This document shows positions 1-8,801 of a stretch of 47,756 nucleotides of DNA, in pieces. Under the pieces are notes generated by a model. That model did not search any database. It had not been told where the DNA came from and saw only the letters and a program-made list of their open reading frames with translations. The position numbers were made by a program, and so were the translations under genes. The DNA comes from Candidatus Methanoperedens sp. BLZ2 (GTDB lineage Archaea > Halobacteriota > Methanosarcinia > Methanosarcinales > Methanoperedenaceae). The DNA lies in assembly GCF_002487355.1 (NCBI RefSeq), contig NZ_NTMG01000029.1:1-47756 (forward strand), read 5' to 3'. Positions within the stretch are counted from its first letter, which is position 1, and the number at the start of each line of letters is the position of its first letter.

Positions 1-567
1 GCAAGTAGTATTGAACCTTCAGGTAGAAAAGGAATGATATCAACTATTTTATTTCAATGGTAGTTTACACATCTTATTGTATTTGTAAAAATTCTAATAG
101 TAGCCTGATACTCAAAATAATCTCTCATAAGTCTTACTTTAGTTAACACTTCACGTTCCACCAAAATTTCTCCAGTTAATGCTGAACCATCTATTACAAA
201 AATATCCAATGGTTCATTAAATTTGGAATTCCGACGAACATGGATATTCCTTGCTGCCACAGACTGTCATATCATATTGTATATTCTCTAAATCTGTGGG
301 AAGATCGGCGAATGATCTCATTCCTTTAACCAGTAACGCCGCAGCCAGTTTCACCCTATCATATACTGGCGGTCTGCCTCTGTTTGATATCTCAATAGGT
401 GAACCTAACTCACTGGCCACCTTTTCTGCCAACTCTATGCTTTTTCTGAAAGTTATCCGGACCTTATCGATTTTACCCCTGAATGGCCTTCTTGTTTTTA
501 TTGACCATGGCTGCTTTTTCTCACTCCTTGGCGAGTATCTTTCTTCTCTGACTATTTCTTGTATCAA
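1..567 (-). pseudogene. Transposase remnant (frameshifted, internal stop, cut by window edge)
   Basis: On the minus strand one frame reads a transposase-like N-terminal part from about 567 to 217 (segments GRPPVYDRVKLAAALLVKG and ENIQYDMTVCGS). The story continues in another frame from about 260 to 54 (DIFVIDGSALTGE, then LTKVRLMRDYFEYQ). That frame ends at a TGA at 52-54, yet the same frame beyond it still reads protein-like (DIIPFLPEGSILLA) to the window edge. So there is at least one frameshift near 217-260 and one internal stop. The pattern resembles DDE transposases of the IS4/IS5 type from archaea, recalled from memory and not searched. No clean ATG was found for the 5' end: the frame is open back to about 603. 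No terminal inverted repeat was identified. Confidence 0.6.
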
Positions 568-738
568 AGAATCTGTTACTTTTTCAACATAAGAGGATGG
601 GGTTTATAATTATGATTTATTGGATGGGCTCGGCTAAATGTGGGTGTGTGTAGAGTCCTGAAATTATTTCGCCAGGATTTTTCTTCGAATTACAAGTCAT
701 CAGAGCCTATGGTGAAGATGACTAACCGAAAGGTCAAT

Positions 739-966
739 TTAGGAATCGATTTTTTTTATCCAAATAAAAAGATAAAAATGATGAGGCAGATATTGTTTGT
801 TCTCAGGCTCCATTTCTTCCAGGCACAATTCCAGTACTTCTTTAAGGTTCTCTTGAAGCTCATCCAGAGTCTCTGCCTGAGTATGGGCGCCAGGAATTCC
901 CGGAGCAATAGCCACATACAAGCCAGTTTCCGGGTCTTTTTCGATATATGCTGTTAGTGTAGGCAT
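739..966 (-). CDS. HicB-family antitoxin-like protein, orphan
   Basis: A 75-residue protein whose first 55 residues match the HicB/UPF0150 fold: MPTLTAYIEKDPETGLYVAI, then PGIPGAHTQAETLDELQENL and an acidic helix LKEVLELCLEEME. HicB proteins neutralise the HicA mRNA interferase and repress their own operon. The start is supported by AGAGG about 7 bases upstream. The last 20 residues (HHFYLFIWIKKIDS) do not look like the usual HicB tail and may result from a frameshift. No HicA-like ORF is adjacent on either side, so this is a solitary or decayed half of a toxin-antitoxin pair, next to the transposase remnant. Confidence 0.65.
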   Translation of the reverse strand: MPTLTAYIEKDPETGLYVAIAPGIPGAHTQAETLDELQENLKEVLELCLEEMEPENKQYLPHHFYLFIWIKKIDS

Positions 967-1207
967 TTGAAACCTCTGTAATATAATCAGTGTTGGTTGT
1001 TTATGATATATTACATAGCTTAAGTATATACTTTTTCAGCAGCCACGCGCCGTCTGATTAGGGATGCGGCTGGAATCTGTACGCGGCGAACTGCGATAAG
1101 CGGGCTCTCCAGTCTTAGCTCAGATAAAATAATTGACTGTCAGTATCGGGAGATAGATTAGTACACTGCCGAAATATTTATGTAATAATAAACATAAATA
1201 GTAAAAT
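967..1207. other. Intergenic region with GC-richer island
   Basis: No gene recognised. A GC-richer island at about 1037-1120 sits in AT-rich surroundings. It could be a protein or RNA remnant, but no cloverleaf or known RNA motif was found. The 3' part (about 1170-1205) is very AT-rich and probably carries the promoter of the gene starting at 1208. Confidence 0.3.
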
Positions 1208-1807
1208 ATGATAACTTTAGATAATATTCTTGAAAATATAATTGCAGAAATAATAGTTTTGATATTATCATTTATAGCTGCTATATTTTTACCTAAATTA
1301 ATAAAAAAAGACAAAGATGAAAAACCTATAGTAAAGTATGATCCTCTAAGTATCGCTATATTTTTTGAATTAATTATAATTTCTAATTTAATATTAAATT
1401 TAAGTTTCTGGAAAAATTCAGATCTAACCGTATTTTTGACGTTAGTTTTGATTGTATTGGGGTATTTGATAATATATATTTATAATGAACAATGCCCTTC
1501 TTGTAAAAAATTTATCAGAGCTAAAAAAAAGATCGATGATAAAATTATTAGAAAATTTAAAAGAGAGAGGAAATATCAGCCAATGGAGATAACACTTTAT
1601 TCAAATGGAAATGTCTGGAAAAAGAAACCTATTGGAAAAGAAAAAACTCGAACTGAAAATTGGATTACAAAACAAGAATTTTATGGGTGCTGTTATTGTG
1701 GACATAAGTGGGATTCTGGACTTTTGGATGTAAATTTGGATGAGAAAACCAGACCAGAAAATAAAGTAATTCAAACAGATAAAAAAGATCCAAATCAATT
1801 CTATTGA
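1208..1807 (+). CDS. Membrane protein with split zinc ribbon, unknown function
   Basis: A 199-residue protein. Three hydrophobic stretches (about residues 8-30, 48-68 and 74-92) are probable membrane helices. The soluble C-terminal part has two paired-cysteine knuckles, CPSC near residue 96 and CCYCGHKW near residue 160, separated by a lysine-rich linker, as in a zinc ribbon split by an insertion. The region is AT-rich compared with its neighbours and stands alone in orientation next to the transposase and HicB remnants, which suggests accessory DNA. The family is not recognised. The ATG is the only plausible start after an AT-rich promoter region. A T-rich run follows the stop (1808-1830) and could end transcription. 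Confidence 0.6.
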   Translation: MITLDNILENIIAEIIVLILSFIAAIFLPKLIKKDKDEKPIVKYDPLSIAIFFELIIISNLILNLSFWKNSDLTVFLTLVLIVLGYLIIYIYNEQCPSCKKFIRAKKKIDDKIIRKFKRERKYQPMEITLYSNGNVWKKKPIGKEKTRTENWITKQEFYGCCYCGHKWDSGLLDVNLDEKTRPENKVIQTDKKDPNQFY

Positions 1808-1842
1808 TCTTTTTTCTTATCCTCTTTTTAGGGAGTATTAAA

Positions 1843-3609
1843 CTATTTCTCCACACTATAATAATACTCCCCTTCTGCCTTCTGCGTCCTGTCAAGCTGG
1901 GAATCCAACTTATTCACCCTCGGCCTCTTTGTTTCTTCATCTCGCCTGAAAGTGATCCCGATGCCTTTTAAGAACCTGTTCATGCCTTCTCGCATATCGA
2001 AAGGCCCGTGAACCTCACCCCTTTTCATGGGTTCACCCTCAAAAACAAGAAGCCTGTCGCTTAACATATCGATCATATAAATATCATGGTCAACAACCAT
2101 TGCAGTAACCTTATTATTCTCGGCAAACCGCCTGATCACTTTTGTTGCCTGCACCCTTTGCTCAACATCAAGATGCGCCGAAGGTTCATCAAGAAGATAC
2201 AGGTCTGCCTTTCGGGAAAGGCATGCTGCTATTGCCACTCTCTGGAGTTCACCCCCGCTTAGATCATCAAGTTTCTGTTTCATGAGCCGCTCAAGCTGAA
2301 GCGGTCTTGCGATCTCGGTCTGGTAATAACTTGAATCCACCTGTTTGCTGAGGGAGTGCAGGTAATCCGATACCTGGATAGGGTCTTCGGCTTTGATATA
2401 CTGGGGTTTGTAAGATACGGTAATATTCATATCCAACTTCCCGCTTGTTGGCTGGATCTCACCTGCAAGGATCTTGACGAATGTGGATTTGCCTATTCCA
2501 TTAGGCCCTACGATCCCTGTTACTTCACCTTTTCTTATCTCACCGCCCCTTGCTGTAAGTTCAAATCCTCCTTCATATTTATTGGTGAATTGTTCGAATT
2601 TCATAAGGGATGTTACTTCTTTAGTTGCCTGGGGCGCATGCACATCGAACTTTATTGCTTCGGTCCTGATACGTACATTTTCTTCACGCAGGAACCCTTT
2701 CAGATATTCATTTATCCCTATGCGCACTCCCTTCGGATGTGTTATCACACCAAAAGCGCCTGGTGTCCCGTATGCTACATGGACAACATCGGCAAGCAGA
2801 TCAAGGATAGCAAGGTCATGTTCCACGACCATTACTGCTTTATTTGCTGCAAGTTCCCTTATGATCTGTGCTGCTTTTATCCTCTGGTAAATATCAAGGT
2901 AAGGGCTTATCTCATCAATGAAATAAAAATCCGCTTCTCTTGCCACGCAGGCGGCAAGCGCAACTCTCTGGAGTTCACCGCCGCTTAATTCATCGATCTT
3001 TCGGTCTACAATATCGGAAATATCAAGTTTGGATATAAGTTCCTTGAGAACTCCTCTTTCATCTGTTTTTGATAATAATTGGGATACTTTTCCCTTGAAT
3101 TTCCTGGGGATCATGTCCACATACTGCGGTTTTTGTGACGTCTTGACCTTTCCCTGTGAAACGCCTTCAAGATAATCGTGAAGTGCAGAACCAGCATAAT
3201 ATTCCAGGATTTCTTCCCAGCTGATCTTTCCCCGTCCCAGGTTCGGCTTCAAGGTCCCTGAAAGGATGTTTATTGCAGTACTTTTTCCTATACCGTTAGG
3301 TCCAAGGATGCCTGTTACTTTCCCGATCGTCGGTCCTGGCAGGCCGTATAATGCAAACCCGTTCTTGCCATACCTGTGAGTGGCTTCTTCCAGTTTTTCC
3401 GGAAGCCCGATAATTATAATTGAACCGAATGGGCATCGGTTAACACATATCCCGCATCCTGAACATAACTCTTCCGAGATGACGGGTTTTTCATCCTCGC
3501 CAATAATTATTGTCTCATCGCCCGTCCTTACTCCAGGGCAGAACTTAATACACTGGAGCCCGCACATCTTTGGCTGGCACCTGTCACGGTCTAAAACAGC
3601 AAGTCTCAT
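1843..3609 (-). CDS. ABCE1 / RNase L inhibitor, ribosome-recycling ATPase
   Basis: A 588-residue twin-ATPase iron-sulfur protein. The N-terminal domain starts in the canonical way (MRLAVLDRDRC) and carries eight cysteines for two [4Fe-4S] clusters, including CGLQCIKFCP and CSGCGICVNRCP. Two ABC cassettes follow, each with a Walker A (GPNGIGKST) and a signature LSGGELQRVA. The family splits post-termination ribosomes with the help of aRF1. The frame extends upstream to 3624, but the ATG at 3609 matches the family start. That leaves 11 bases to the upstream membrane-protein gene on the same strand, so co-transcription with that gene and argB is likely. Nothing essential appears to be missing. 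Confidence 0.96.
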   Translation of the reverse strand: MRLAVLDRDRCQPKMCGLQCIKFCPGVRTGDETIIIGEDEKPVISEELCSGCGICVNRCPFGSIIIIGLPEKLEEATHRYGKNGFALYGLPGPTIGKVTGILGPNGIGKSTAINILSGTLKPNLGRGKISWEEILEYYAGSALHDYLEGVSQGKVKTSQKPQYVDMIPRKFKGKVSQLLSKTDERGVLKELISKLDISDIVDRKIDELSGGELQRVALAACVAREADFYFIDEISPYLDIYQRIKAAQIIRELAANKAVMVVEHDLAILDLLADVVHVAYGTPGAFGVITHPKGVRIGINEYLKGFLREENVRIRTEAIKFDVHAPQATKEVTSLMKFEQFTNKYEGGFELTARGGEIRKGEVTGIVGPNGIGKSTFVKILAGEIQPTSGKLDMNITVSYKPQYIKAEDPIQVSDYLHSLSKQVDSSYYQTEIARPLQLERLMKQKLDDLSGGELQRVAIAACLSRKADLYLLDEPSAHLDVEQRVQATKVIRRFAENNKVTAMVVDHDIYMIDMLSDRLLVFEGEPMKRGEVHGPFDMREGMNRFLKGIGITFRRDEETKRPRVNKLDSQLDRTQKAEGEYYYSVEK

Positions 3610-3620
3610 AAAACACCAGC

Positions 3621-3974
3621 TCAATTATTCAATAATAATGTCCAGAAAACCCAGAAATATATTATCGTGAATAATTCCACATACAGCCAGTCTTTTGTTT
3701 CAAATTCCTTCACCCTGACACCGATTAAAGGATATCCCAATCTCTGGATGTAATAAGAAAGAAGCAATACAAGTAAGAATACGGAAAACCATGGGATTCC
3801 AGATGCATTTCCAAATTGATATAAAAATATTACTGCAAAAATCACACTTATGAACGCTGGTGCAACTGTCTTTTTAATTCCTTCTATCAATAATCGCTTT
3901 CCTTCACCCGGGGCTATGATCCCGGCTGCTGGCTCTATTTTCGCTTTTTTCTCTTTTTTCTCTGTTTCGGTCAC
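3621..3974 (-). CDS. EMC6-like archaeal membrane protein (tentative)
   Basis: A 117-residue protein with a lysine/glutamate-rich N-terminus (residues 1-30) and three hydrophobic segments (about 36-52, 60-76 and 96-115). The ending, FETKDWLYVELFTIIYFWVF with WTLLLNN, recalls the archaeal EMC6-like family, whose eukaryotic relatives belong to the membrane-protein insertase complex. That assignment is from memory and tentative. It lies 6 bases downstream of argB and 11 bases upstream of abce1, all on the minus strand. Placement next to the ribosome-recycling factor would fit a co-translational membrane role, but this is only inference. Confidence 0.55.
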   Translation of the reverse strand: MTETEKKEKKAKIEPAAGIIAPGEGKRLLIEGIKKTVAPAFISVIFAVIFLYQFGNASGIPWFSVFLLVLLLSYYIQRLGYPLIGVRVKEFETKDWLYVELFTIIYFWVFWTLLLNN

Positions 3975-3980
3975 AATAAT

Positions 3981-4868
3981 TCACTCTTTCCTGTATATCA
4001 TGGTCCCAATCCCTTCATTTGTGAACAATTCAATGAGCAGGGAATGCGGACTTGCACCATCAATAATATGTACCTGCCTTACTCCGCCTTTTAATGCAGC
4101 AGCGCTTGACTTTACCTTTGGTATCATTCCACCGCTTATGATGTTATCAGCAATAAGTGTTTCAATATCGTCAAATGCTATTCTTGAAATACGTGTTCCC
4201 GGATCTTTCTGGTCGCGCAGGATTCCCGGGACATCCGTGAGGGAAATAAGTTTTTTCGCACCAATTGCTGATGCAATATCTCCTGCAACGGTATCTGCAT
4301 TCACGTTAAGGTCATTTCCTTTTTCATCCATGGCAATAGGTGAAATGACAGGAATATATCCTTTTCCTGCAAGTATCATAACCAGTTCAGGATTAACGAC
4401 CTCTGTTTCACCAACCCATCCCAGGTCTACATCCCTCTCCACCCCGCCCACGGTCACACGCTGAAGAGCGAGCTTCTTTGCAACCATAAGCCTTCCGTCA
4501 CTGCCTGAGAGCCCCACACCTTTTCCTCCATGCCTGCTGATAAGTGAGACAATTTTGCTGTTCACATTTCCCACAAGTACCATCCTTGCAATTTCCAGGG
4601 TTTCATCATCTGTTACCCTTAAACCGGCCACAAATTCAGGTTTTTTCCCCATGCGTTCCATCTTTTCAGTGATCTCAGGTCCGCCGCCATGCACTATTAC
4701 AGGGTGTATCCCTACATATTTCAGGAGGACAATATCCTGAATTATCTTTTCCATTATTACAGGATCAACAATAGCATGCCCACCCATCTTAATTAGCATG
4801 ATTGAGTCGTGGAACTCGCGGATATAGGGGAGGGCTTCTATGAGGATATCTTCTCGTTTGAGCATCAA
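3981..4868 (-). CDS. argB: N-acetylglutamate kinase
   Basis: A 295-residue amino-acid kinase that phosphorylates N-acetylglutamate in arginine biosynthesis. Visible are the phosphate-binding start MLIKMGGHAIVD, the VIVHGGGPEI loop, the N-acetylglutamate region with AGLRVTD, the domain motif LSGSDGRLMVAKK, and ISLTDVPGILRD followed by GGMIPKV near the C-terminus. The length matches the family. ATG at 4868 is the natural start (MMLKREDIL, with a second ATG three bases on). It is the first gene of a probable minus-strand group with the EMC6-like protein and abce1, and is divergent from the gene at 4932. Confidence 0.95.
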   Translation of the reverse strand: MMLKREDILIEALPYIREFHDSIMLIKMGGHAIVDPVIMEKIIQDIVLLKYVGIHPVIVHGGGPEITEKMERMGKKPEFVAGLRVTDDETLEIARMVLVGNVNSKIVSLISRHGGKGVGLSGSDGRLMVAKKLALQRVTVGGVERDVDLGWVGETEVVNPELVMILAGKGYIPVISPIAMDEKGNDLNVNADTVAGDIASAIGAKKLISLTDVPGILRDQKDPGTRISRIAFDDIETLIADNIISGGMIPKVKSSAAALKGGVRQVHIIDGASPHSLLIELFTNEGIGTMIYRKE

Positions 4869-4931
4869 AGGCTAAAATGGGGATACGGATATTAAAAGTT
4901 ATTCTTAACCCAAGAGAAAGGCTTAATATGA

Positions 4932-5351
4932 ATGGAATTCGACTGTAAATATAGAAATAAAGGGTGTGAATACTTGTTCAGGAGATTTCTGGAATCATAT
5001 GTCGAAGTATGCAATAATATTGTGACTGAAGCAGCTAATTCGGTACTGATGTTCGAAGCTGGGGAGCAGGCGGCATTTAATATAAAAACATTGAAAATAG
5101 AGGACATTAGCAGGGAATTCGAAAAAGAAGGTATTACTATTTCGATCCAGCGATCGGAAAAAAAAGTCATATTTCATGTAAAAGGTTTGCCTGTTATGGG
5201 AAATAAATGCAGGTATTGCGATATTTTAAGAGGATTCTTCGGAGGATTGTCAAGAAAACACATCGATACAAGGTATTATTGTAAAAAAGGTGAAGAATGT
5301 ATCATTAAGGGTGACACCGAGTGTATTTTTATTGCGGAGCTGATCGAATGA
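4932..5351 (+). CDS. V4R-like small-molecule-binding domain protein
   Basis: A 139-residue cytoplasmic protein without a signal peptide. The C-terminal half resembles the 4-vinyl-reductase/V4R domain, which binds hydrophobic ligands or metals: a late glycine-rich turn followed by CKKGEECIIKGDTECIF. Cysteines lie in CRYCD near residue 94 and at the C-terminal end. The N-terminus adds CKYRNKGC. This resembles sensor proteins of archaeal signal networks, but no DNA-binding or output domain is attached. It is followed after 25 bases by an unknown gene with its own GAGG site, so the two probably form an operon. An earlier ATG at 4928 stops after six codons. Confidence 0.5.
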   Translation: MEFDCKYRNKGCEYLFRRFLESYVEVCNNIVTEAANSVLMFEAGEQAAFNIKTLKIEDISREFEKEGITISIQRSEKKVIFHVKGLPVMGNKCRYCDILRGFFGGLSRKHIDTRYYCKKGEECIIKGDTECIFIAELIE

Positions 5352-5376
5352 ATGTAGATTATATTTAGAGGAATAA

Positions 5377-5985
5377 ATGCCAAAAGATTTGATAGTGACC
5401 CTGAATGACCTTGAATATGAGATACTCAAGAAAATGAGAGTAGTCGAAGGGGAAGACGGGGAGAAACTCAGGAATCTTTTCAGGCTTTATGTTTCAACCA
5501 TACCTGAATTAAAATCATCGGAATATGCTTTAAAGAGAGTTGAAAAAAAGGAAATAATAGATGAACATCTCAAGAACATCTGGGCTGAATATGAACATAC
5601 GGATTTTCCAACAGAACAATGGGATGAAGAAAAAGTCAATAAACTCACTTCAGAGCTTATCGAAATTAATGTCCTTTTCAAAGTTGGCGAAAAACAGTAT
5701 ATACCCTCTAATAAGTTCAGGAGCCTTTTTAAAATGCTGCTCCACGATATAACGACTGAATCAAAGGATATGGATGAATATTCCGCTGCGTGCGTTGCAA
5801 CCATCCAGTTATTAATGGAATTCGGTGTTGAAACACTGAGTAAAGAAACGGTCCGGGATGGAACGATCTTTATCAATGAGGGATGGATGTTCGTATATGC
5901 AACTGCTGTCAAGAATGCAAGGGAATTTATGAAAACCAAAAAGTTGTTTCCGGAAGCAGAGATGCCGGTTCAAACTGTGCCTTAG
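5377..5985 (+). CDS. Conserved hypothetical, acidic helical protein
   Basis: A 202-residue soluble protein that I do not recognise. It begins MPKDLIVTLNDLEYEILKKM after a GAGG ribosome site. It is mostly amphipathic helix with charged stretches and has no cysteine cluster, membrane segment or known catalytic motif. The residues around 75-115 (WDEEKVNKLTSELIEINVLF, then KYIPSNKF-like sequence) could form a winged-helix-like module, but this is a guess. It lies 25 bases after the V4R-like gene on the same strand, so a joint sensory or regulatory role is possible. Confidence 0.5.
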   Translation: MPKDLIVTLNDLEYEILKKMRVVEGEDGEKLRNLFRLYVSTIPELKSSEYALKRVEKKEIIDEHLKNIWAEYEHTDFPTEQWDEEKVNKLTSELIEINVLFKVGEKQYIPSNKFRSLFKMLLHDITTESKDMDEYSAACVATIQLLMEFGVETLSKETVRDGTIFINEGWMFVYATAVKNAREFMKTKKLFPEAEMPVQTVP

Positions 5986-6026
5986 AACCTTAGAAACACT
6001 TTTGATATATCAATTCACCGGACCTA

Positions 6027-7190
6027 TCATTTTTTCTTTTCAGTGATATCACGGACATCAATTACTATAACTATACCTTCATCAGTTTCAACCGGACTCA
6101 TGTTGATCTCAACAGGGAATTCACTTCCCGTCCTTCGCTTTGCAAAAGCACTCATATGAAGTGCCATTATTCTTGTTGAAGGATTATCAAAATACTCCGA
6201 ACAATATTTTGCATGTTTATACTTGAAACGATCAGGCAATAGCATTTCATAGGAATTTCCGATCAATTCCAAACGCGAATAGCCAAATAATTTCTCAGTA
6301 TGGGTATTAATGAGAAGTATGTTGAAATTGCGGTCAACTGCGATGATGGCATCAGGAGCCCCATCTATAAGCACCTGGAAATTCTTCTGTGCCCTTTTGC
6401 GATTGGTAATATCAAATACCATCCCTTCAATACCTGTGACCTTGCCAGTTGAATCCTCCAGTGCGTGTGCATTTATTGAAACCCATATTTTGCGTCCATC
6501 CTTGCGGTTGATTATAGCTTCAAAGTCAGAAACCGCACCATTCATCCGGATCGACCTTACAAGGTGCAGGCGCCTTCCCGGTTCTGCATAGAGCTTTCGG
6601 ACATCCGGGACACTTGCAATAAGTTCTTCTGCAGAATCATAGCCCAGAATACGCACGCATGCCTTGTTTGCTGAAAGTATGCGTCCATCAATTGTTGTCT
6701 GGAATATTCCTTCAGCAGCATTCTCAAAAATTCCCCTGTATTTTGCCTCACTTACCCGAAGAGCTTCTTCCATTCTTTTGTGTTCTGTTATATCGCGGAC
6801 TGTACTCAAAACAATAATCCCGCTTTCTGTTTCAAGATATCCGAGCGCTATGTCAACCGGGAACTCTGTTCCATCCTTCCTCAAACCATAGAGTCCAAGT
6901 TCAACTCCCATAAGTCGTCTACGGGGTTTTGCTATAAAATTTTTCAGGTGTTCATCATGACGCTTCCTGAAGCGCTCCGGAATCAGGATATCAACCGATC
7001 TATTGATGAGCTCATTTTCAGCATATCCGAATATTTTCTCTGCCTGCGCATTTGCCTGTAAAATTATCCCTTCATTGTTAACGATGATAATGGCATCAGG
7101 AGAAAAATTGAATATACTCTTGAACAACACTTCCGGTTTAATTATTTTTTCAGTAAATATATTTTCTTTTGTCTTGCTTTCATCTTTCAT
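6027..7190 (-). CDS. Triple-PAS sensor protein without output domain
   Basis: A 387-residue protein built of three PAS domains: about 18-140 (FNFSPDAIIIVNNEGIILQA, ending STVRDITEHK), about 144-262 (FENAAEGIFQTTIDGRILSA, ending MVFDITNRKR) and about 272-386 (IDGAPDAIIAVDRNFNILLI, ending IDVRDITEKKK). It ends right after the third domain, with no histidine kinase, GGDEF or HTH domain. It may signal by binding a separate partner. There is no membrane helix, so it is cytoplasmic. The 3' end (6001-6027) shows no split-off kinase part. PAS domains in archaea sense redox state, light or ligands; which applies here cannot be told. Confidence 0.85.
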   Translation of the reverse strand: MKDESKTKENIFTEKIIKPEVLFKSIFNFSPDAIIIVNNEGIILQANAQAEKIFGYAENELINRSVDILIPERFRKRHDEHLKNFIAKPRRRLMGVELGLYGLRKDGTEFPVDIALGYLETESGIIVLSTVRDITEHKRMEEALRVSEAKYRGIFENAAEGIFQTTIDGRILSANKACVRILGYDSAEELIASVPDVRKLYAEPGRRLHLVRSIRMNGAVSDFEAIINRKDGRKIWVSINAHALEDSTGKVTGIEGMVFDITNRKRAQKNFQVLIDGAPDAIIAVDRNFNILLINTHTEKLFGYSRLELIGNSYEMLLPDRFKYKHAKYCSEYFDNPSTRIMALHMSAFAKRRTGSEFPVEINMSPVETDEGIVIVIDVRDITEKKK

Positions 7191-7360
7191 GATTCCTCCC
7201 TGAAGAGACTTTTATAATCTTCTCTCTGAACATTTACAATATCATTTATTATCTGCTTGTTGATAAAACCATCAGATACTGATATTATCGAATACTTTCA
7301 CTCTGCTCTTGGGTCGTGAATATATATTGATCTGCCCATCTTCCGACCGAGGTGAATAAT

Positions 7361-7486
7361 ATGGATTTGTTCTGGAGCGGCCTGGCAAGGCGTGCATCTG
7401 AATATACAAGGGTTGAAAGGAGAAGCCAGTTCAGTGGAATACATGAAATTGCCTTTCAAAGCGCAGAAATGGAAAATCAGGAATAA
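7361..7486 (+). CDS. Possible 41-residue small protein
   Basis: A short frame beginning MDLFWSGLARRASEYTRVER and ending MENQE. It is supported by a GAGGTGA ribosome site at 7349-7355, 5 bases before the ATG. It sits alone in the 450-base gap between the PAS gene and the TPR gene. No family is recognised, and a remnant of a longer gene is equally possible. The rest of the gap is AT-rich (especially 7500-7640) and holds nothing else I can name. Confidence 0.3.
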   Translation: MDLFWSGLARRASEYTRVERRSQFSGIHEIAFQSAEMENQE

Positions 7487-7695
7487 AAATACACAGGGGT
7501 TTCCTTTATTTTCCATTATTTTGATTTTTATCAAAAAACGGATAGTTAGCAGATTTTAGATTAGTTTTATTGCTCTTAAACGATATATTAATTTAAATAA
7601 TGGAAATTCAATTCTTGATAGATTCTACTAAATTATATAGTTAAGGACTGAAAGATATTAGAGGAAAAGCAACCGGATTTAACAACGTCGCAGGG

Positions 7696-8784
7696 GTGTA
7701 TCGGCAATGGGGGAAGTATGAGCTTGCACTGGAATACTTTCAAAAAGCCCTGGAGATAGATGAGAAATTGAAAGACATCAAAGGAAAAGCAGCAAGGCTC
7801 AACAACATCGGTGGTGTATACCAGCAATGGGGCAAGCTCCAGCAGGCACTGGAATACTTTCAAAAAGCCCTGGAGATAGATGAGAAATTGAAGGACATCA
7901 GAGGAAAAGCAACCAGGCTCAACAACATCGCAGGTGTGTACCAGGATTGGGACATGCCTGAACAGGCTCTCGAATACTTTCAAAAAGCCCTGGAGATAAA
8001 TGAGGAACTGAAGGATATCAAAGGAAAAGCAACCAGGCTTAACAACATCGGAATTGTGTACCAGCAATGGGGTAAGCCTGAGAAAGCACTGGAATACTTT
8101 TATAAAGCGCTACAGATAGACGAGGAACGAAAGGACATCAGAAGAAAAATGATAGATTTCATCAATATCGGAAGTGTGTATCAGGACTCGGACAAGCCTG
8201 AGAAAGCACTGGAATACTTTCATAAAGCGCTGGAGATAGATGAGGAACTCAAGGATATCAGAGGAAAAGCAACCAGGCTTAACAACATTGGAATTGTATA
8301 CCAGCAATGGGGCATGCCTGAGCAGGCGCTGGAATACTTTCATAAAGCACTGGAGATAGATGAGGAATTGAAGGATATCAGAGGAAAAGCAATAAGGTTT
8401 AACAACATCGGAATTGTGTACCAGCAATGGGAGAAGCTTGAAAGAGCACTGGAATACTTTCAAAAAGCACTGGAGATAGCGCAGGAGCTGAAAGATATCA
8501 GAGGAAAAGCAACAAGGCTTAACAACATCGCAGGTGTGTACCAGGACTGGGGCAAGCCTGAGCAGGCGCTGGAATACTTTCAAAAAGCGCTGGAGATAGA
8601 TGAGGAACTCAAGGACATCAGAGGAAAAGCAACCAGGCTTAACAATATCGGGATTGTGTATCGGGACTGGGGCAAACCTGGGAAAGCGCTGGAATACTTT
8701 CAGAAGTCATTAAAGCTGTTTGAAGAACTCAACGATGCTGAAAATATTGCTGGTATTATGAAAAATATCAAAAACCTGACCTGA
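7696..8784 (+). CDS. Tetratricopeptide repeat protein, probably 5'-truncated
   Basis: A 362-residue protein made almost entirely of tandem 40-residue TPR units with consensus GKATRLNNIGIVYQQWGKPE followed by a helix like ALEYFQKALEIDEELKDIR. About nine units are present, encoded by DNA repeats of exactly 120 bp that are very alike. The unit length matches the kinesin-light-chain type of TPR. The only candidate start is a GTG at 7696 inside a repeat with no ribosome site. Repeat-like coding continues upstream in frame (GLKDIRGKATGFNNVAG) to a TAA at 7642-7644, so an N-terminal part appears to have been lost. The last unit (LKLFEELNDAENIAGIMKNI) is diverged and caps the array. TPRs bind partner proteins. 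Confidence 0.75.
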   Translation: MYRQWGKYELALEYFQKALEIDEKLKDIKGKAARLNNIGGVYQQWGKLQQALEYFQKALEIDEKLKDIRGKATRLNNIAGVYQDWDMPEQALEYFQKALEINEELKDIKGKATRLNNIGIVYQQWGKPEKALEYFYKALQIDEERKDIRRKMIDFINIGSVYQDSDKPEKALEYFHKALEIDEELKDIRGKATRLNNIGIVYQQWGMPEQALEYFHKALEIDEELKDIRGKAIRFNNIGIVYQQWEKLERALEYFQKALEIAQELKDIRGKATRLNNIAGVYQDWGKPEQALEYFQKALEIDEELKDIRGKATRLNNIGIVYRDWGKPGKALEYFQKSLKLFEELNDAENIAGIMKNIKNLT

Positions 8785-8801
8785 ATTAGCAACTTATCTT
8801 C

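Noticed and set aside
1037-1120. GC-richer island as tRNA or other RNA gene
   Set aside because: No cloverleaf or D/T-arm signatures could be found by eye.
2356-2988. Plus-strand 210-residue frame inside the ABCE1 gene
   Set aside because: It is antisense to a fully conserved gene, with cysteine- and aromatic-rich nonsense composition.
3610-3624. Upstream TTG start of ABCE1 overlapping the EMC6-like gene
   Set aside because: The ATG at 3609 gives the conserved family N-terminus, so the overlap is probably false.
7298-7534. Minus-strand 78-residue frame in the gap before the TPR gene
   Set aside because: No ribosome site and a low-complexity look; the plus-strand 41-residue frame has a better start.
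7633-8583. Long minus-strand open frames across the TPR gene
   Set aside because: They are mirror frames of the repeat and translate to repetitive hydrophobic text with no start signals.
7696-8784. Regular 120 bp DNA repeats as a CRISPR or satellite array
   Set aside because: The repeats code in one frame for TPR units with consistent protein sequence and no spacer-repeat pattern.
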